Shown here one piece after another: positions 15,902 through 24,940 of a stretch of DNA of 64,000 nucleotides. The DNA is from Ruminococcaceae bacterium HV4-5-B5C (GTDB lineage Bacteria > Bacillota > Clostridia > Oscillospirales > Acutalibacteraceae), in contig FXYJ02000003.1 of NCBI GenBank assembly GCA_900184925.1, positions 62,001 to 126,000 of the forward strand. Reading direction: 5' to 3'. The notes beneath the pieces were generated by a model that had not been told where the DNA came from, did no database searches, and saw only the letters and a list, made by a program, of their open reading frames with translations. The translations under genes and the position numbers were made by a program. Numbering within the stretch: position 1 is the stretch's first letter; every line of letters begins with the position of its first letter.

Positions 15902-17212
15902 ATGAGCAGAAAGATCTCCATCGGCGCGGCGGTTTCCATTGCGGCTCTCGCGGCCGCCGTGACGGTTACGCTGACGTATCGCTTCGCGATGGACAGCTTC
16001 AACGCGAAGGTCGCCGACGTGGACGCGCGCGAAGCCATGTACACCAAGCTCAGCGAGATCGACCGGAAGGCCCGGCAGGACTATGTGGGCAACATCGACA
16101 ACAAAGCCCTCACGGACGCGGTCTGCGCGGGGTATCTTTCCGGTCTGGGCGATTCGCGTTCCCAGTACCTTTCCGCCAAGAAATATAAGGATTACCTGAG
16201 CTACACGGATTCCAAGAACGTCGGCGTCGGCATCGACACGATTCAGGACGCCGACGGCAACATGCAGGTTATTTCGGTGGTTGCCGGTTCCCCCGCGGAA
16301 AAAGAAGGCATCCGCAAGGGCGACACCATCGTGCAGATCGACGGGAAAGACGTCGTGCGCATCACCTATGCGGCTGCGTTCCAGTCACTCGACGGCGCCG
16401 CGGGTACGAAGATTTCATTTAAGCTTCTGCGCCCGAAGGAGGACGAAAGTTCCCCCGACTCCGCGTCTTCTGGAACTGCCGGTGTCACCTCCGTGAGTCT
16501 GACGGTTACGCGCGGCGAATATGCCCTGCACACTGTTACGTCCTCCATTATCAACGGGAACGCGGGCTACCTGCGCATCAGCCGCTTCGCGCAGAATACG
16601 CCGGACAGCTTTAACAGCGCGGTCGCCGACCTGGTGAACCGGGGCGTGTGCGGCCTTGTGATCGACCTGCGCGGCAACGCGGGCGGCAGTATGGCGGCGG
16701 CGGCTTCGGTGCTCGACACGCTTCTTCCGGCCGGGACGACGGTCTCAAGCCGCGGGAGCGACGGAAAAACTGTGGTGGAGTTCACCTCCCGGTCGAACGA
16801 AATCGGCCTTCCGTTCAGCGTGATCATGGACGCCAGGACTTCCGGGGCGGCCGAACTCGTTGCCGCGGATATCCGTGACTTTAAAAAGGGTCTTCTGGTC
16901 GGCGAGAAGACTGCAGGAGTCGGAACGAAAGACACGGCTGTGCCGCTTTCCGACGGCTCGGCAATGGTTCTCGCGACGGCGGAGTATCTCACGGCGGGCA
17001 GGATGTCGTTCAACGGCGTCGGCATTGCGCCCGACATCACCAAGAGCCTGTCGGCGAAGGAGCAGTCGCTGTTTGAGCGCAACAGTCTGTCGTCTTCGAC
17101 GGACCCGCAGGTGCAGACGGCGGTGACGGCTTTGCAGCGGCAGGGGGCGAATGTCAGACAGGCGCCCGGGACGGCGCCGACGAGCGACGTTTCGGAGGCC
17201 GCAAAGGATTGA
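15902..17212 (+). CDS. S41-family carboxy-terminal processing protease (CtpA)
   Basis: The 436-residue protease has a signal anchor (residues 6-26), a PDZ domain (about 95-180, GVGIDTIQDADGNMQVISVV then SPAEKEGIRKGDTIVQIDG) and an S41 domain. The Ser/Lys dyad is visible: Ser314 in TSGAAELVA and Lys336 in VGEKTAGVG. The start is ATG 15902 (MSRKISIGAAV), because the signal anchor begins there. An inverted repeat with a 12-bp stem (15857-15882) lies before the ribosome site. CtpA-type proteases trim secreted proteins, and in other bacteria they degrade wall hydrolases. Here it follows two hydrolase genes, so they are plausible targets. Confidence 0.92.
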   Translation: MSRKISIGAAVSIAALAAAVTVTLTYRFAMDSFNAKVADVDAREAMYTKLSEIDRKARQDYVGNIDNKALTDAVCAGYLSGLGDSRSQYLSAKKYKDYLSYTDSKNVGVGIDTIQDADGNMQVISVVAGSPAEKEGIRKGDTIVQIDGKDVVRITYAAAFQSLDGAAGTKISFKLLRPKEDESSPDSASSGTAGVTSVSLTVTRGEYALHTVTSSIINGNAGYLRISRFAQNTPDSFNSAVADLVNRGVCGLVIDLRGNAGGSMAAAASVLDTLLPAGTTVSSRGSDGKTVVEFTSRSNEIGLPFSVIMDARTSGAAELVAADIRDFKKGLLVGEKTAGVGTKDTAVPLSDGSAMVLATAEYLTAGRMSFNGVGIAPDITKSLSAKEQSLFERNSLSSSTDPQVQTAVTALQRQGANVRQAPGTAPTSDVSEAAKD

Positions 17213-17233
17213 CCGTCCGGAAAAATCCTTTTC
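17203..17233 (+). terminator. Weak terminator-like hairpin at the ctpA stop
   Basis: AAAGGATT (17203-17210) can pair with AATCCTTT (17224-17231) across the stop codon. The stem is only 8 bp and the T tract is short. Confidence 0.35.
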
Positions 17234-17242
17234 AAGGAATGA

Positions 17243-17271
17243 TTGACAGACCGGCTTCGGTTCATTATAAT
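17243..17271 (+). promoter_or_regulatory. Perfect consensus promoter of greA
   Basis: TTGACA (17243-17248) and TATAAT (17266-17271) with a 17-bp spacer match the sigma-A consensus exactly. The transcript would start near 17278 and carry a leader of about 68 bases. Confidence 0.92.
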
Positions 17272-17303
17272 AAGATTTACTATCCGGCTGTCTGGAAAAT
17301 TAC

Positions 17304-17323
17304 AGCCGCGCTCCTGCGCGGCT
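17304..17323 (+). promoter_or_regulatory. GC-rich hairpin in the greA leader
   Basis: AGCCGCGC (17304-17311) pairs with GCGCGGCT (17316-17323) around a TCCT loop. It sits between the transcription start and the ribosome site (AAAAGGCGGGG). Only two further T residues follow, so it is a poor terminator. It may still cause pausing or partial termination. Confidence 0.5.
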
Positions 17324-17345
17324 TTACAAAAGGCGGGGTTGCAAT

Positions 17346-17831
17346 TTGGTAAAGCAGATTCTTCTGACGAAAGAAGGTCTCGACAAGCTTGAGAATGAGC
17401 TTGACGAGCTCAAGGGTGTCAAAAGGAAAGAAGTAGCGGAAAAAATCAAGGTTGCTCTTTCTTTCGGAGATCTTTCTGAAAACAGCGAGTATGACGAGGC
17501 GAAAAACGAGCAGGCCATCGTCGAGGCGCGCATCGCGGATATCGAGGCCATGCTCAAACTCGTGAAGGTCATCGACGAAAGCGAGCTCAGCAACGAAAAT
17601 ATCCATATCGGCTCCAAGGTGGAGCTGCGCGTGGCAAACCCGACGACGGGCGCGAGCCAGGTCGTCAACTACAAGATCGTCGGGTCAAACGAGGCCGACC
17701 CGCTCAGCGGGTGCATTTCGGACGAGTCGGCGGTGGGAAAGGCTCTGCTGGACCACAGCACGGGCGATAAAATCGCTGTCGAAGTCCCTGCCGGAACAAT
17801 GGAATATGAGGTCTTGGCGATTTCCAAATGA
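17346..17831 (+). CDS. greA: Transcription elongation factor GreA
   Basis: The 161-residue protein is full-length GreA. The N-terminal coiled coil carries the acidic tip (LGDLSEN-type motif, here FGDLSENSEYDEAKNEQA near residues 41-58) that enters the RNA polymerase channel to stimulate cleavage of backtracked RNA. The C-terminal FKBP-like domain (about 82-158) includes SDESAVGKALL. TTG 17346 is the only start that keeps the family's N-terminus. It has its own consensus promoter and terminator, so it forms a single-gene transcript. Confidence 0.95.
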   Translation: MVKQILLTKEGLDKLENELDELKGVKRKEVAEKIKVALSFGDLSENSEYDEAKNEQAIVEARIADIEAMLKLVKVIDESELSNENIHIGSKVELRVANPTTGASQVVNYKIVGSNEADPLSGCISDESAVGKALLDHSTGDKIAVEVPAGTMEYEVLAISK

Positions 17832-17837
17832 TTGATT

Positions 17838-17881
17838 CGGGCAGGTGTGGCGGTTCGGCCACCCTGCCCATCTCTTTTTTT
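17838..17881 (+). terminator. Intrinsic terminator after greA
   Basis: GGGCAGG (17839-17845) with a bulged GTGGC arm pairs with GCCAC and CCTGCCC (17863-17869). The T-rich tract TCTCTTTTTTT follows. Confidence 0.88.
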
Positions 17882-17958
17882 CAGCGGGCAATCACAACAT
17901 CGGCAAGGCTCCAGCCGGGGCTGCGCCGGGATTAACAACAGATCGGGATGTGTAACAG

Positions 17959-19467
17959 ATGAACGAAGAAGAAAACATGGAGACCGGGCGCGAGGAAGAA
18001 ACAAAGGAAGCAGGAGAAATCGAAATCCGCAGGAAAAAGCTCGACGAGCTTTACCAGAGCGGAAAGGATCCGTTCCAGATTACCACCTGCCCGTGCGACG
18101 TATCGGCGCAGGAAATCCGCGACCGTTTCGCCGACCTTGAAAACAAGGATGTTTGCATTGCGGGCCGCGTCATGAGCTGGCGCGACATGGGCAAGGCCAG
18201 CTTCATGGACATTTATGACCGCTCCGGCAGAATTCAGGTCTATATGAAGATCGATCAGGTGGGCGAAGACAGCTACACCGAGCTGAAAACCCACTGGGAC
18301 GTGGGCGACATTATCAGCATTAAGGGCTACGTCTTCAAGACGCGGCGCGGCGAAATTTCGGTTCATGCGAAGGAAATCCGCCTGCTCGCAAAATCCCTGC
18401 GGCCTCTGCCGGAAAAATTCCACGGTCTCAAGGACACCGACCTGCGCTACCGCCAGCGTTACCTTGACCTCATTGTCAACCCGGAGGTGAAGGAAACCTT
18501 TATCCGCCGCAGCAAGGTCATCAAGGCCATCCGCAATATGCTCGACAATATGGGCTACATCGAGGTCGAAACCCCGGTGCTCAACACCATCCCGGGCGGC
18601 GCGACGGCGAGGCCGTTCGTTACTCACCACAACACGCTTGACATCGATATGTATCTTCGCATCGCGACGGAGCTGCACCTCAAGCGTCTGATTGTCGGCG
18701 GCATGGAGCGCGTCTATGAGATTGGCCGTATTTTCCGCAACGAGGGCATGGACGTAAAGCATAACCCGGAATTCACGACCATTGAAATGTACGAAGCCTA
18801 TACCGATTATTTCGGCATGATGGACCGCACGGAATCCATGGTGCGCACATGCGCGCTCGAGGCCTGCGGGACCGATAAGGTCACCTATCAGGGTGAAGAG
18901 CTGGACTTTTCCGTTGCGTTTCAGCGCGTGACAATGAACGATGCGGTTCTGAAATACACGGGTGTCGATTTCCTCTCGTTCAAGGGCGACACCGAAAAGG
19001 CGCGGCAGGCAGCGAAGCAGCTTGGCCTTCAGCCAAAGGAAACCGATGTGTGGGGCGACATTATGGCGCTTGCCTTTGACGAAAAGGTCGAAGACAAGCT
19101 GGTGCAGCCGACGTTTATCTATGACTATCCGGTTGAGGTTTCACCGCTTACGAAGCGCAAGCGCGGCACGCCGGAGCTTGTGGAGCGGTTCGAGCTGTTT
19201 GTGGCGCGCTGCGAGCTTGCCAACGCGTATTCCGAACTGAACGACCCCGTAGATCAGCGCGGACGCTTTATGCGCCAGATGGAGCTGAGGGCGAAGGGCG
19301 ACGAGGAAGCAAACATGATCGACGAGGATTTCCTTACGGCCCTCGAGTACGGCATGCCTCCGACGGGCGGCATGGGAATGGGAATCGACCGCCTCGTGAT
19401 GCTTCTGACCGACAGCCAGTCCATCCGCGACGTTTTGCTGTTCCCCACGATGAAACCGAGGGAGTGA
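17959..19467 (+). CDS. lysS: Lysyl-tRNA synthetase, class II
   Basis: The 502-residue enzyme joins lysine to tRNA-Lys. After a charged N-terminus of about 35 residues it has the OB-fold anticodon domain (about 70-165, GRVMSWRDMGKASFMDIYDR) and the class II core. Motif 2 is seen as RIFRNEGMDVKHNPEFTTIE and motif 3 as GGMGMGIDRLVMLLT near the end. The acidic N-terminal extension (ENMETGREEETKEAGE) is a little longer than usual. The start ATG 17959 has a weak site (GGGATG). The next gene begins 4 bases after its stop. Confidence 0.96.
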   Translation: MNEEENMETGREEETKEAGEIEIRRKKLDELYQSGKDPFQITTCPCDVSAQEIRDRFADLENKDVCIAGRVMSWRDMGKASFMDIYDRSGRIQVYMKIDQVGEDSYTELKTHWDVGDIISIKGYVFKTRRGEISVHAKEIRLLAKSLRPLPEKFHGLKDTDLRYRQRYLDLIVNPEVKETFIRRSKVIKAIRNMLDNMGYIEVETPVLNTIPGGATARPFVTHHNTLDIDMYLRIATELHLKRLIVGGMERVYEIGRIFRNEGMDVKHNPEFTTIEMYEAYTDYFGMMDRTESMVRTCALEACGTDKVTYQGEELDFSVAFQRVTMNDAVLKYTGVDFLSFKGDTEKARQAAKQLGLQPKETDVWGDIMALAFDEKVEDKLVQPTFIYDYPVEVSPLTKRKRGTPELVERFELFVARCELANAYSELNDPVDQRGRFMRQMELRAKGDEEANMIDEDFLTALEYGMPPTGGMGMGIDRLVMLLTDSQSIRDVLLFPTMKPRE

Positions 19468-19471
19468 TACT

Positions 19472-20254
19472 TTGGCACGGGAACGATATTTGCTTCATGC
19501 GGGAGAAGACACAATTCACGACCCGGAGGCGGAGAAAAAGGCCGAACAGTCCGACCGCACGCCTCACGGCAAATGGGATAATTTCTGGTATTACCACAAA
19601 TGGCACATCGTCATCGGTGTCGCTGCCGTGCTGGTGGTCGTTTGGCTGACTGTTTCAACACTGCAGACGGTGAAGCCCGACTACACAATCGGCATGCTGA
19701 CGCAAAAAACGTACCCGGAAGCCGTGCTCGACAGCTTCTCGAAGGAACTTGCAAAATACGGAAAAGACCTGAACGGGGACGGGAAGGTCGTCGTGCAGAT
19801 TGAGCAGTATTCTCTGCCGGTGCAGACGTCCTCGGGGACGGATTCGCTTCCTTCTGCGTCCTCACAGCTGCAGGACATTCAAATGCTTCAGGTTTATCAG
19901 GCAAAGTTTGTGGCGGACCTCACCAGCGGCACCAGCATGATTTTCATTACCGACAACGAGTCGTTTCAGCATCAGGAGAAAACAGAACAGATGTTTTCCT
20001 ATCTCGACGGGCGCACGCCGCCCGAACACGCCGCGGATTTTGATAATATGCGGATTGCTTTTGAGAAATGCCCCAAACTTGCCGGGATGGATCTTTCCTA
20101 CCAGATCGACCAGAAAACAATGAGCCAGAAGCTGACCGACCTGATGAAGAACTACAGCATTTCGCTGCGGTCCTACAAGGGGACCGCAGTCGACGGCAAG
20201 CAGGACAGTTACTATAACGCCTCCAGAGAATTGTTCCAAAAACTGATATCTTAG
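19472..20254 (+). CDS. Single-pass membrane protein of unknown function
   Basis: I do not recognise this 260-residue protein. It has a hydrophilic N-terminus rich in charged residues (about 1-43), one membrane helix (about 45-66, [19 protein letters not shown]) and a C-terminal domain of about 190 residues that would be outside. That domain begins [20 protein letters not shown] and includes [15 protein letters not shown]. The region reads like a solute-binding-like or extracytoplasmic alpha/beta domain, but no motif proves this. TTG 19472 follows GGGAG, only 4 bases after lysS, so the two are co-transcribed. ilvD follows 20 bases after its stop. Confidence 0.8.
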   Translation: MARERYLLHAGEDTIHDPEAEKKAEQSDRTPHGKWDNFWYYHKWHIVIGVAAVLVVVWLTVSTLQTVKPDYTIGMLTQKTYPEAVLDSFSKELAKYGKDLNGDGKVVVQIEQYSLPVQTSSGTDSLPSASSQLQDIQMLQVYQAKFVADLTSGTSMIFITDNESFQHQEKTEQMFSYLDGRTPPEHAADFDNMRIAFEKCPKLAGMDLSYQIDQKTMSQKLTDLMKNYSISLRSYKGTAVDGKQDSYYNASRELFQKLIS

Positions 20255-20274
20255 AGAAAGCGGAGGGATTTATT

Positions 20275-21930
20275 ATGAGAAGCGATCAGATCAAGGAAGG
20301 CGCAAACCGCGCCCCGCAACGTGCACTGCTCCGCGCCCTCGGCCTGACGGACAGTGAAATCAAACGCCCGTTCGTGGCTGTTGTGTGCTCTGCAAGCGAC
20401 TACATCCCGGGGCACAAGCATCTGCGCGACATCAGCGAGGCCGTCAAGGCGGGCATCCGTTACGCGGGCGGCGTTCCGTTCGAGTTCCAGACCATCGGCG
20501 TCTGCGACGGCATTGCCATGAACCACCGGGGCATGAAGTATTCGCTCTGCTCCCGGGAACTGATCGCGGACTCCATCGAGGTCATGCTGACGGCGCATCC
20601 GCTTGACGCCGTCGTCTTCATCCCGAACTGCGACAAGATCGTCCCCGGTATGCTGATGGCGGCCTGCCGCATGAATCTGCCGAGCATTTTCGTCAGCGGA
20701 GGTCCGATGCTTCCGGGCGAGTTCCACGGCGAGCGCATCGGATTCTCTGAAATGTCGGAGGCTGTGGGAAGCCACGCGGCGGGCAAGATGTCCGACGAAG
20801 ACCTGCGCGAAATGGAAGAGGCTGCGTGCCCGGGCTGCGGGAGCTGCTCCGGCATGTACACGGCGAATTCGATGAACTGCCTGACGGAAGCCATCGGTCT
20901 GGCGCTCCCGGGCAACGGAACGATTCCCGCCGTCTACTCGAAGCGCATCCGCCTCGCGAAGCAGGCGGGCGAACAGGTCATGCAGCTTTTGAAAGACAAC
21001 CGCCGCCCGAGCGATATTCTCACGAAAGAAGCGTTCCGCAACGCGCTGCGCAGTGAGATGGCTCTCGGATGCTCGACCAACACGGTGCTGCATCTCACGG
21101 CGATTGCCCACGAGATCGGCGTGCCGCTTACCATTGACGACATCGACAAAATCAGCCGCACCACGCCACAGATCTGCAAGCTGAACCCGGCGGGCAAAAT
21201 CTTCATCACCGACCTCGGCAAGGTCGGCGGCATCCCCGCAGTAATGAAGGAGCTCGCACGCAGAGATCTTCTCAGCCTCGATATCCCGACTGTTGACGGG
21301 ACGGTGCGGAGCCGCGTGGAAGCCGCGCCCGAAGCCGACGGCACGGTCATCCGGAAAATTGACAATCCATACCGCGAAGACGGCGGTATTGCAATCCTTA
21401 AGGGCAACCTTGCGCCGGAAGGCTCGGTTGTGAAGCAGGGCGCCGTGGCACCGGAAATGATGCACCATGTCGGCCCGGCCCGCTGCTTCGACAGCGAGGA
21501 AGATGCCATCACGGCCATCCAGGGCGGTCAGATCAAGGCAGGCGACGTCATTGTCATCCGCTACGAAGGGCCGAAGGGCGGCCCGGGCATGCGTGAAATG
21601 CTGGCTCCGACCTCGTCGCTTACCGGCATGGGCCTCGGCTCCAGCGTGGCGCTCATCACGGACGGCCGCTTCTCGGGCGCAACGCGCGGCGCGGCCATCG
21701 GCCACGTTTCTCCCGAAGCCGCTGCGGGCGGCCTGATCGGGCTTGTGCATGACGGCGACACCATCGACGTGGATATCGCGGGCCGTTCGCTGAATCTTCG
21801 CGTTGACGACGCCGAAATCGAGAAACGCCGCGCGGCATGGAAAGCTCCGGAGAAGGAGCTCACCGGTTACATCAAACGATACGCGAAGCTTGTCACCTCC
21901 GGCTCCCGCGGCGCCGTGTTTGAAGAGTAA
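20275..21930 (+). CDS. ilvD: Dihydroxy-acid dehydratase
   Basis: The 551-residue enzyme removes water from dihydroxy-isovalerate and dihydroxy-methylvalerate in valine and isoleucine synthesis, and its product feeds leucine synthesis. The iron-sulfur motifs are visible: NCDKIVPGM near residue 120 and [18 protein letters not shown] near 185-202. GGPGMREML and [21 protein letters not shown] mark the C-terminal half. The length is typical. GGAGGG precedes ATG 20275. Its pathway partners leuCD lie about 1.1 kb further on, and the other ilv genes are not in the window. Confidence 0.96.
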   Translation: MRSDQIKEGANRAPQRALLRALGLTDSEIKRPFVAVVCSASDYIPGHKHLRDISEAVKAGIRYAGGVPFEFQTIGVCDGIAMNHRGMKYSLCSRELIADSIEVMLTAHPLDAVVFIPNCDKIVPGMLMAACRMNLPSIFVSGGPMLPGEFHGERIGFSEMSEAVGSHAAGKMSDEDLREMEEAACPGCGSCSGMYTANSMNCLTEAIGLALPGNGTIPAVYSKRIRLAKQAGEQVMQLLKDNRRPSDILTKEAFRNALRSEMALGCSTNTVLHLTAIAHEIGVPLTIDDIDKISRTTPQICKLNPAGKIFITDLGKVGGIPAVMKELARRDLLSLDIPTVDGTVRSRVEAAPEADGTVIRKIDNPYREDGGIAILKGNLAPEGSVVKQGAVAPEMMHHVGPARCFDSEEDAITAIQGGQIKAGDVIVIRYEGPKGGPGMREMLAPTSSLTGMGLGSSVALITDGRFSGATRGAAIGHVSPEAAAGGLIGLVHDGDTIDVDIAGRSLNLRVDDAEIEKRRAAWKAPEKELTGYIKRYAKLVTSGSRGAVFEE

Positions 21931-21997
21931 GACATACTGTGCTCCCGGCGCACGATCCGGCATGGATCTGATTTCGTAACGGAGGGAAGGAACGGAG

Positions 21998-22207
21998 ATG
22001 TACACGATTCGCTATGGCTTCCTGAATGAACTGGAAGCCGATGACATTCTGGAGCCGTCGGAGATTCCCGACGCAAAGCTGAGTGCTCTGCTCACGCGGA
22101 CGGATGAGTTTCTCGCAGTTCGGTACAAAAATAAGGTTACCCTTGTCCGACGGGATCAGATTAAATCGATCAGCACCCGTGTGAAAGGTATCCAAAATAA
22201 CTTTTAA
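21998..22207 (+). CDS. Small orphan protein after ilvD
   Basis: This 69-residue soluble protein is unlike any family I recognise. It begins MYTIRYGFLNELEADDILEP and ends with a basic stretch (KNKVTLVRRDQIKSISTRVK) that could form beta strands and bind nucleic acid, though this is only a guess. A strong site (GGAGGG at 21980-21985 and again GAACGGAG) precedes ATG 21998. Codon use resembles that of its neighbours, so it is likely a real gene. It is co-directional with ilvD and ends just before a shared terminator. Confidence 0.7.
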   Translation: MYTIRYGFLNELEADDILEPSEIPDAKLSALLTRTDEFLAVRYKNKVTLVRRDQIKSISTRVKGIQNNF

Positions 22208-22212
22208 TAGAG

Positions 22213-22247
22213 AAAAGGGAACCTTTTTTAAGAGGTTCCCTTTTTTG
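22213..22247. terminator. Shared terminator of the ilvD transcript and the convergent Crp/Fnr gene
   Basis: AAAAGGGAACC (22213-22223) pairs with GGTTCCCTTTT (22234-22244), followed by more T residues. The other strand also ends in a T-rich tract. The stop codon of the convergent gene (22228-22230) lies in the loop. Confidence 0.9.
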
Positions 22248-22878
22248 CTGACGCTTCGTCCTCAGGCAGAAAGCGGCGAAGGGCGTCGGCGTCCGTCAGG
22301 CGGATTTCGCGGTAGTGCGTCCGGACCCAGCCGCGCGCCGAGAAATCGCCGAGAATGCGGCTGACGGTTACCCGGGAGACGCCTGCGAGCGCCGCGAGGT
22401 CTTCGTGTGTTGCCTGTATCAGACCGTTCTCCGCCGCCAGTTTCAGCAGCAGGCGGGCAATGCGCTCGTCCGCCTGCTGAAATGCCACGGTGTCGAGCTG
22501 TGCCGAAAGCATGCGTATAGTCTGCGACAGATAGGAGAGCAGGCTTACGGCAAGCTGCGGTTCATGCCGGATGCACTCCATGAGGCTGCGGCGCGTGACC
22601 GGCACGGCCTCGGTACGCCGAAGGGCCCGCGCGGAAGAGACGCGCGGCAGGCCGTCGAAAAAGGCGGCCTCCCCGAAAATGCGCCCGGGCTTCAGAACAG
22701 AAAGCGTTTTTTCAGATCCGTTTTCCGAGCAGAGGGAGACCCGCACGGCGCCGCTTTTAAGAAAATAAAATTCCTCGGCGCGGCTTCCCTGCCAGTAAAT
22801 CATTTCCCCTTTTTCATAGATCCGCGCCGGGCCGGACAGTTCCAGCACCGACCATTCGTTCTGCTCCGCGTTCGCCAT
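22228..22878 (-). CDS. Crp/Fnr-family transcriptional regulator
   Basis: The 216-residue protein has a cyclic-nucleotide-binding-like beta roll (about 20-125, with GRIFGEAAFFDGLPRVSSARA in the phosphate-cassette position), a dimer helix and a C-terminal winged HTH (THEDLAALAGVSRVTVSRIL). It lacks the N-terminal cysteine cluster of FNR, so it is not an FNR-type oxygen sensor. ATG 22878 (MANAEQNE) is preferred because GGCGGAG lies just upstream. The frame stays open to 22917, but that extension begins inside a palindrome. The perfect palindrome at 22910-22925 lies 31 bases upstream of the start and is probably its own operator. Confidence 0.9.
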   Translation of the reverse strand: MANAEQNEWSVLELSGPARIYEKGEMIYWQGSRAEEFYFLKSGAVRVSLCSENGSEKTLSVLKPGRIFGEAAFFDGLPRVSSARALRRTEAVPVTRRSLMECIRHEPQLAVSLLSYLSQTIRMLSAQLDTVAFQQADERIARLLLKLAAENGLIQATHEDLAALAGVSRVTVSRILGDFSARGWVRTHYREIRLTDADALRRFLPEDEASAKKGTS

Positions 22879-22909
22879 AACTCCGCCGCCCTTCTTTTTC
22901 TTATAAGAT

Positions 22910-22925
22910 TGTAACACGTGTTACA
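22910..22925. promoter_or_regulatory. Perfect 16-bp palindrome between the Crp/Fnr gene and leuC
   Basis: TGTAACACGTGTTACA is a perfect palindrome. Its TGT...ACA ends resemble Crp/Fnr-family sites (TGTGA-N6-TCACA). It lies in the promoter region of the regulator gene and 157 bp before leuC, so it could serve both directions. Confidence 0.7.
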
Positions 22926-23082
22926 TTCTTTCCGCAAGACCCGTGCAATAATAAAACATACAGAGCGGGAGGGGCCGCCTCGCGGCGAAAAAGGGAAGTC
23001 CGGCGCGGAGCCCGCCTACACACAGCGGCAAAACAAAATCGTTTCACCTGCCTTTTGAAAGGCCGGGAAGGAGGATATGGCA

Positions 23083-24354
23083 ATGGGAATGACAATGACG
23101 CAGAAAATTCTCGCGGCACACGCGGGGCTGCCGGAGGTAACGGCGGGCCAGCTCATCGAGGCGAAGCTCGACCTTGTGCTCGGCAACGACATCACGTCCC
23201 CCGTGGCGATCGACGAGTTTGAGAAATGCGGGGCGGACTCCGTGTTTGACCGCGGGCGCATTGCGCTTGTGATGGATCACTTCACCCCGAACAAAGACAT
23301 CAAGTCGGCGCAGCAGTGCCTGCGCACGAGGACGTTCGCCCACCGGTACGACATCACGAATTTCTTCGACGTAGGACGCATGGGCATCGAGCACGCGCTC
23401 CTGCCCGAACAGGGCCTCGTGGGGCCGGGCGACTGCATCATCGGTGCGGATTCGCACACCTGCACCTACGGCGCACTCGGCGCGTTTTCCACGGGCGTAG
23501 GCTCGACGGACATGGCTGCGGGCATGATCACCGGCAAGGCATGGTTCAAGGTTCCGTCCGCCATCCGGGTTGTGCTCACGGGAAAGCCGAAGAAGTGGGT
23601 CGGCGGCAAGGACGTAATCCTGCACCTCATTGGACAGATCGGTGTGGACGGGGCGCTGTACCGTTCACTGGAATTCACCGGCGAGGGACTTAAGTCGCTT
23701 GGCATGGCTGACCGTCTCACCATTGCGAACATGGCGATTGAGGCCGGGGCTAAAAACGGCATCTTCCCCGTGGACGAAATTACGGAAGAGTATGTTGAGG
23801 GCCGTTTTCAGCGCAAACCCGTCGTTTATACCGCGGACGAAGATGCGGAATACGATGAAACCATTACGATCGACCTTTCGGCGCTGCGGCCTGTGGTAGC
23901 ATTTCCGCATCTGCCGTCGAACACGAAGACCATCGACGAGGCAAAGGGCGTCAAAATCGACCAGAGCGTCATCGGCTCCTGCACCAACGGAAGGATCGAA
24001 GACATGCGCGCGGCGGCGGAAGTGCTCCGCGGTCGCAAAGTCGCGGACGGCGTGCGCTGCATTGTGATCCCGGCCACGCAGCAGGTTTATCTCGACTGCA
24101 TCCGCGAAGGCCTCGCGGAAGTCTTTGTTGAAGCGGGTGCAGTGTTCAGCACACCGACCTGCGGGCCGTGCCTCGGCGGGCATATGGGCGTCCTCGCGCA
24201 GGGCGAGCGCGCTGTCTCGACAACAAACCGCAACTTTGTCGGACGCATGGGCCATGTGGATTCCGAAGTTTACCTCGCGGGCCCGGCGGTAGCGGCGGCA
24301 AGCGCCGTCACGGGCTGTCTGACCGACCCGGCTGATCTCGAAGGGAGGAACTGA
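23083..24354 (+). CDS. leuC: 3-isopropylmalate dehydratase, large subunit
   Basis: The 423-residue aconitase-family subunit isomerises 2- to 3-isopropylmalate in leucine synthesis. Its short length and composition are of the archaeal/clostridial LeuC-HacA type. Cluster-binding cysteines are seen in GSCTNGR and in [13 protein letters not shown], and substrate motifs in [25 protein letters not shown] (23068-23074) is 8 bases from ATG 23083 but only 2 bases from ATG 23077, so 23083 is preferred; two further ATGs follow closely. leuD begins 2 bases after the stop. Confidence 0.95.
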   Translation: MGMTMTQKILAAHAGLPEVTAGQLIEAKLDLVLGNDITSPVAIDEFEKCGADSVFDRGRIALVMDHFTPNKDIKSAQQCLRTRTFAHRYDITNFFDVGRMGIEHALLPEQGLVGPGDCIIGADSHTCTYGALGAFSTGVGSTDMAAGMITGKAWFKVPSAIRVVLTGKPKKWVGGKDVILHLIGQIGVDGALYRSLEFTGEGLKSLGMADRLTIANMAIEAGAKNGIFPVDEITEEYVEGRFQRKPVVYTADEDAEYDETITIDLSALRPVVAFPHLPSNTKTIDEAKGVKIDQSVIGSCTNGRIEDMRAAAEVLRGRKVADGVRCIVIPATQQVYLDCIREGLAEVFVEAGAVFSTPTCGPCLGGHMGVLAQGERAVSTTNRNFVGRMGHVDSEVYLAGPAVAAASAVTGCLTDPADLEGRN

Positions 24355-24356
24355 AT

Positions 24357-24839
24357 ATGAATGCACACGGCAAAGTACACCGGTATGGCGACAATGTGGA
24401 CACCGACGTCATCATTCCCGCGCGCTACCTCAACACCTCGTCTCATGCGGAGTTGGCGGCGCACTGCATGGAGGACATCGACAGGGATTTTGTAAAGAAG
24501 GTTAAACCGGGCGATATCATTGTGGCCGGAAGAAACTTCGGCTGCGGTTCCTCGCGCGAGCATGCGCCCATCGCCATCAAGGCAAGCGGCGTCTCCTGCG
24601 TCATTGCCTGTTCGTTTGCGCGGATCTTTTTCCGCAACTCCATCAATATCGGCCTGCCGATTCTCGAGTGCGCAGACGCCGCGCAGGCGATTGCGGACGG
24701 CGACGAGGTTGAGGTCGATTTCGACACCGGGGCCATCAAAGACGTTACGAACGGCAAAACATACCGGGCCCAGCCGTACCCCCCGTTCCTCCAGAACATC
24801 ATCGCAAAGGGCGGGCTGCTGAACAGCATCGTGAAATAA
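24357..24839 (+). CDS. leuD: 3-isopropylmalate dehydratase, small subunit
   Basis: The 160-residue swivelling subunit completes the leuC enzyme. It shows [18 protein letters not shown] at the N-terminus and the [15 protein letters not shown] motif near residue 60, where Ser and Arg bind substrate. It is short, matching the archaeal/clostridial small subunit. Translation is coupled to leuC (2-base gap). A strong terminator follows, so leuCD form a two-gene transcript. Confidence 0.95.
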   Translation: MNAHGKVHRYGDNVDTDVIIPARYLNTSSHAELAAHCMEDIDRDFVKKVKPGDIIVAGRNFGCGSSREHAPIAIKASGVSCVIACSFARIFFRNSINIGLPILECADAAQAIADGDEVEVDFDTGAIKDVTNGKTYRAQPYPPFLQNIIAKGGLLNSIVK

Positions 24840-24856
24840 TTCCGTATCAAAAGTGC

Positions 24857-24895
24857 GGGCCCTGAGAAACGAATTTCCGTTTCTCAGGGCCCTTT
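24857..24895 (+). terminator. Intrinsic terminator after leuD
   Basis: A 15-bp perfect stem (GGGCCCTGAGAAACG from 24857, complement ending at 24892) encloses a 6-base loop and runs into a short TTTGCCTT tract. Confidence 0.88.
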
Positions 24896-24940
24896 GCCTT
24901 ATGCTGAAAAAATGGTTTCACGCAGTGTGACGGCTCCGGC

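Noticed and set aside
20251..22005. Long open frame antisense to ilvD
   Set aside because: The ilvD protein is unmistakable; the antisense product is an Arg/His/Ala-rich shadow typical of GC-biased third positions.
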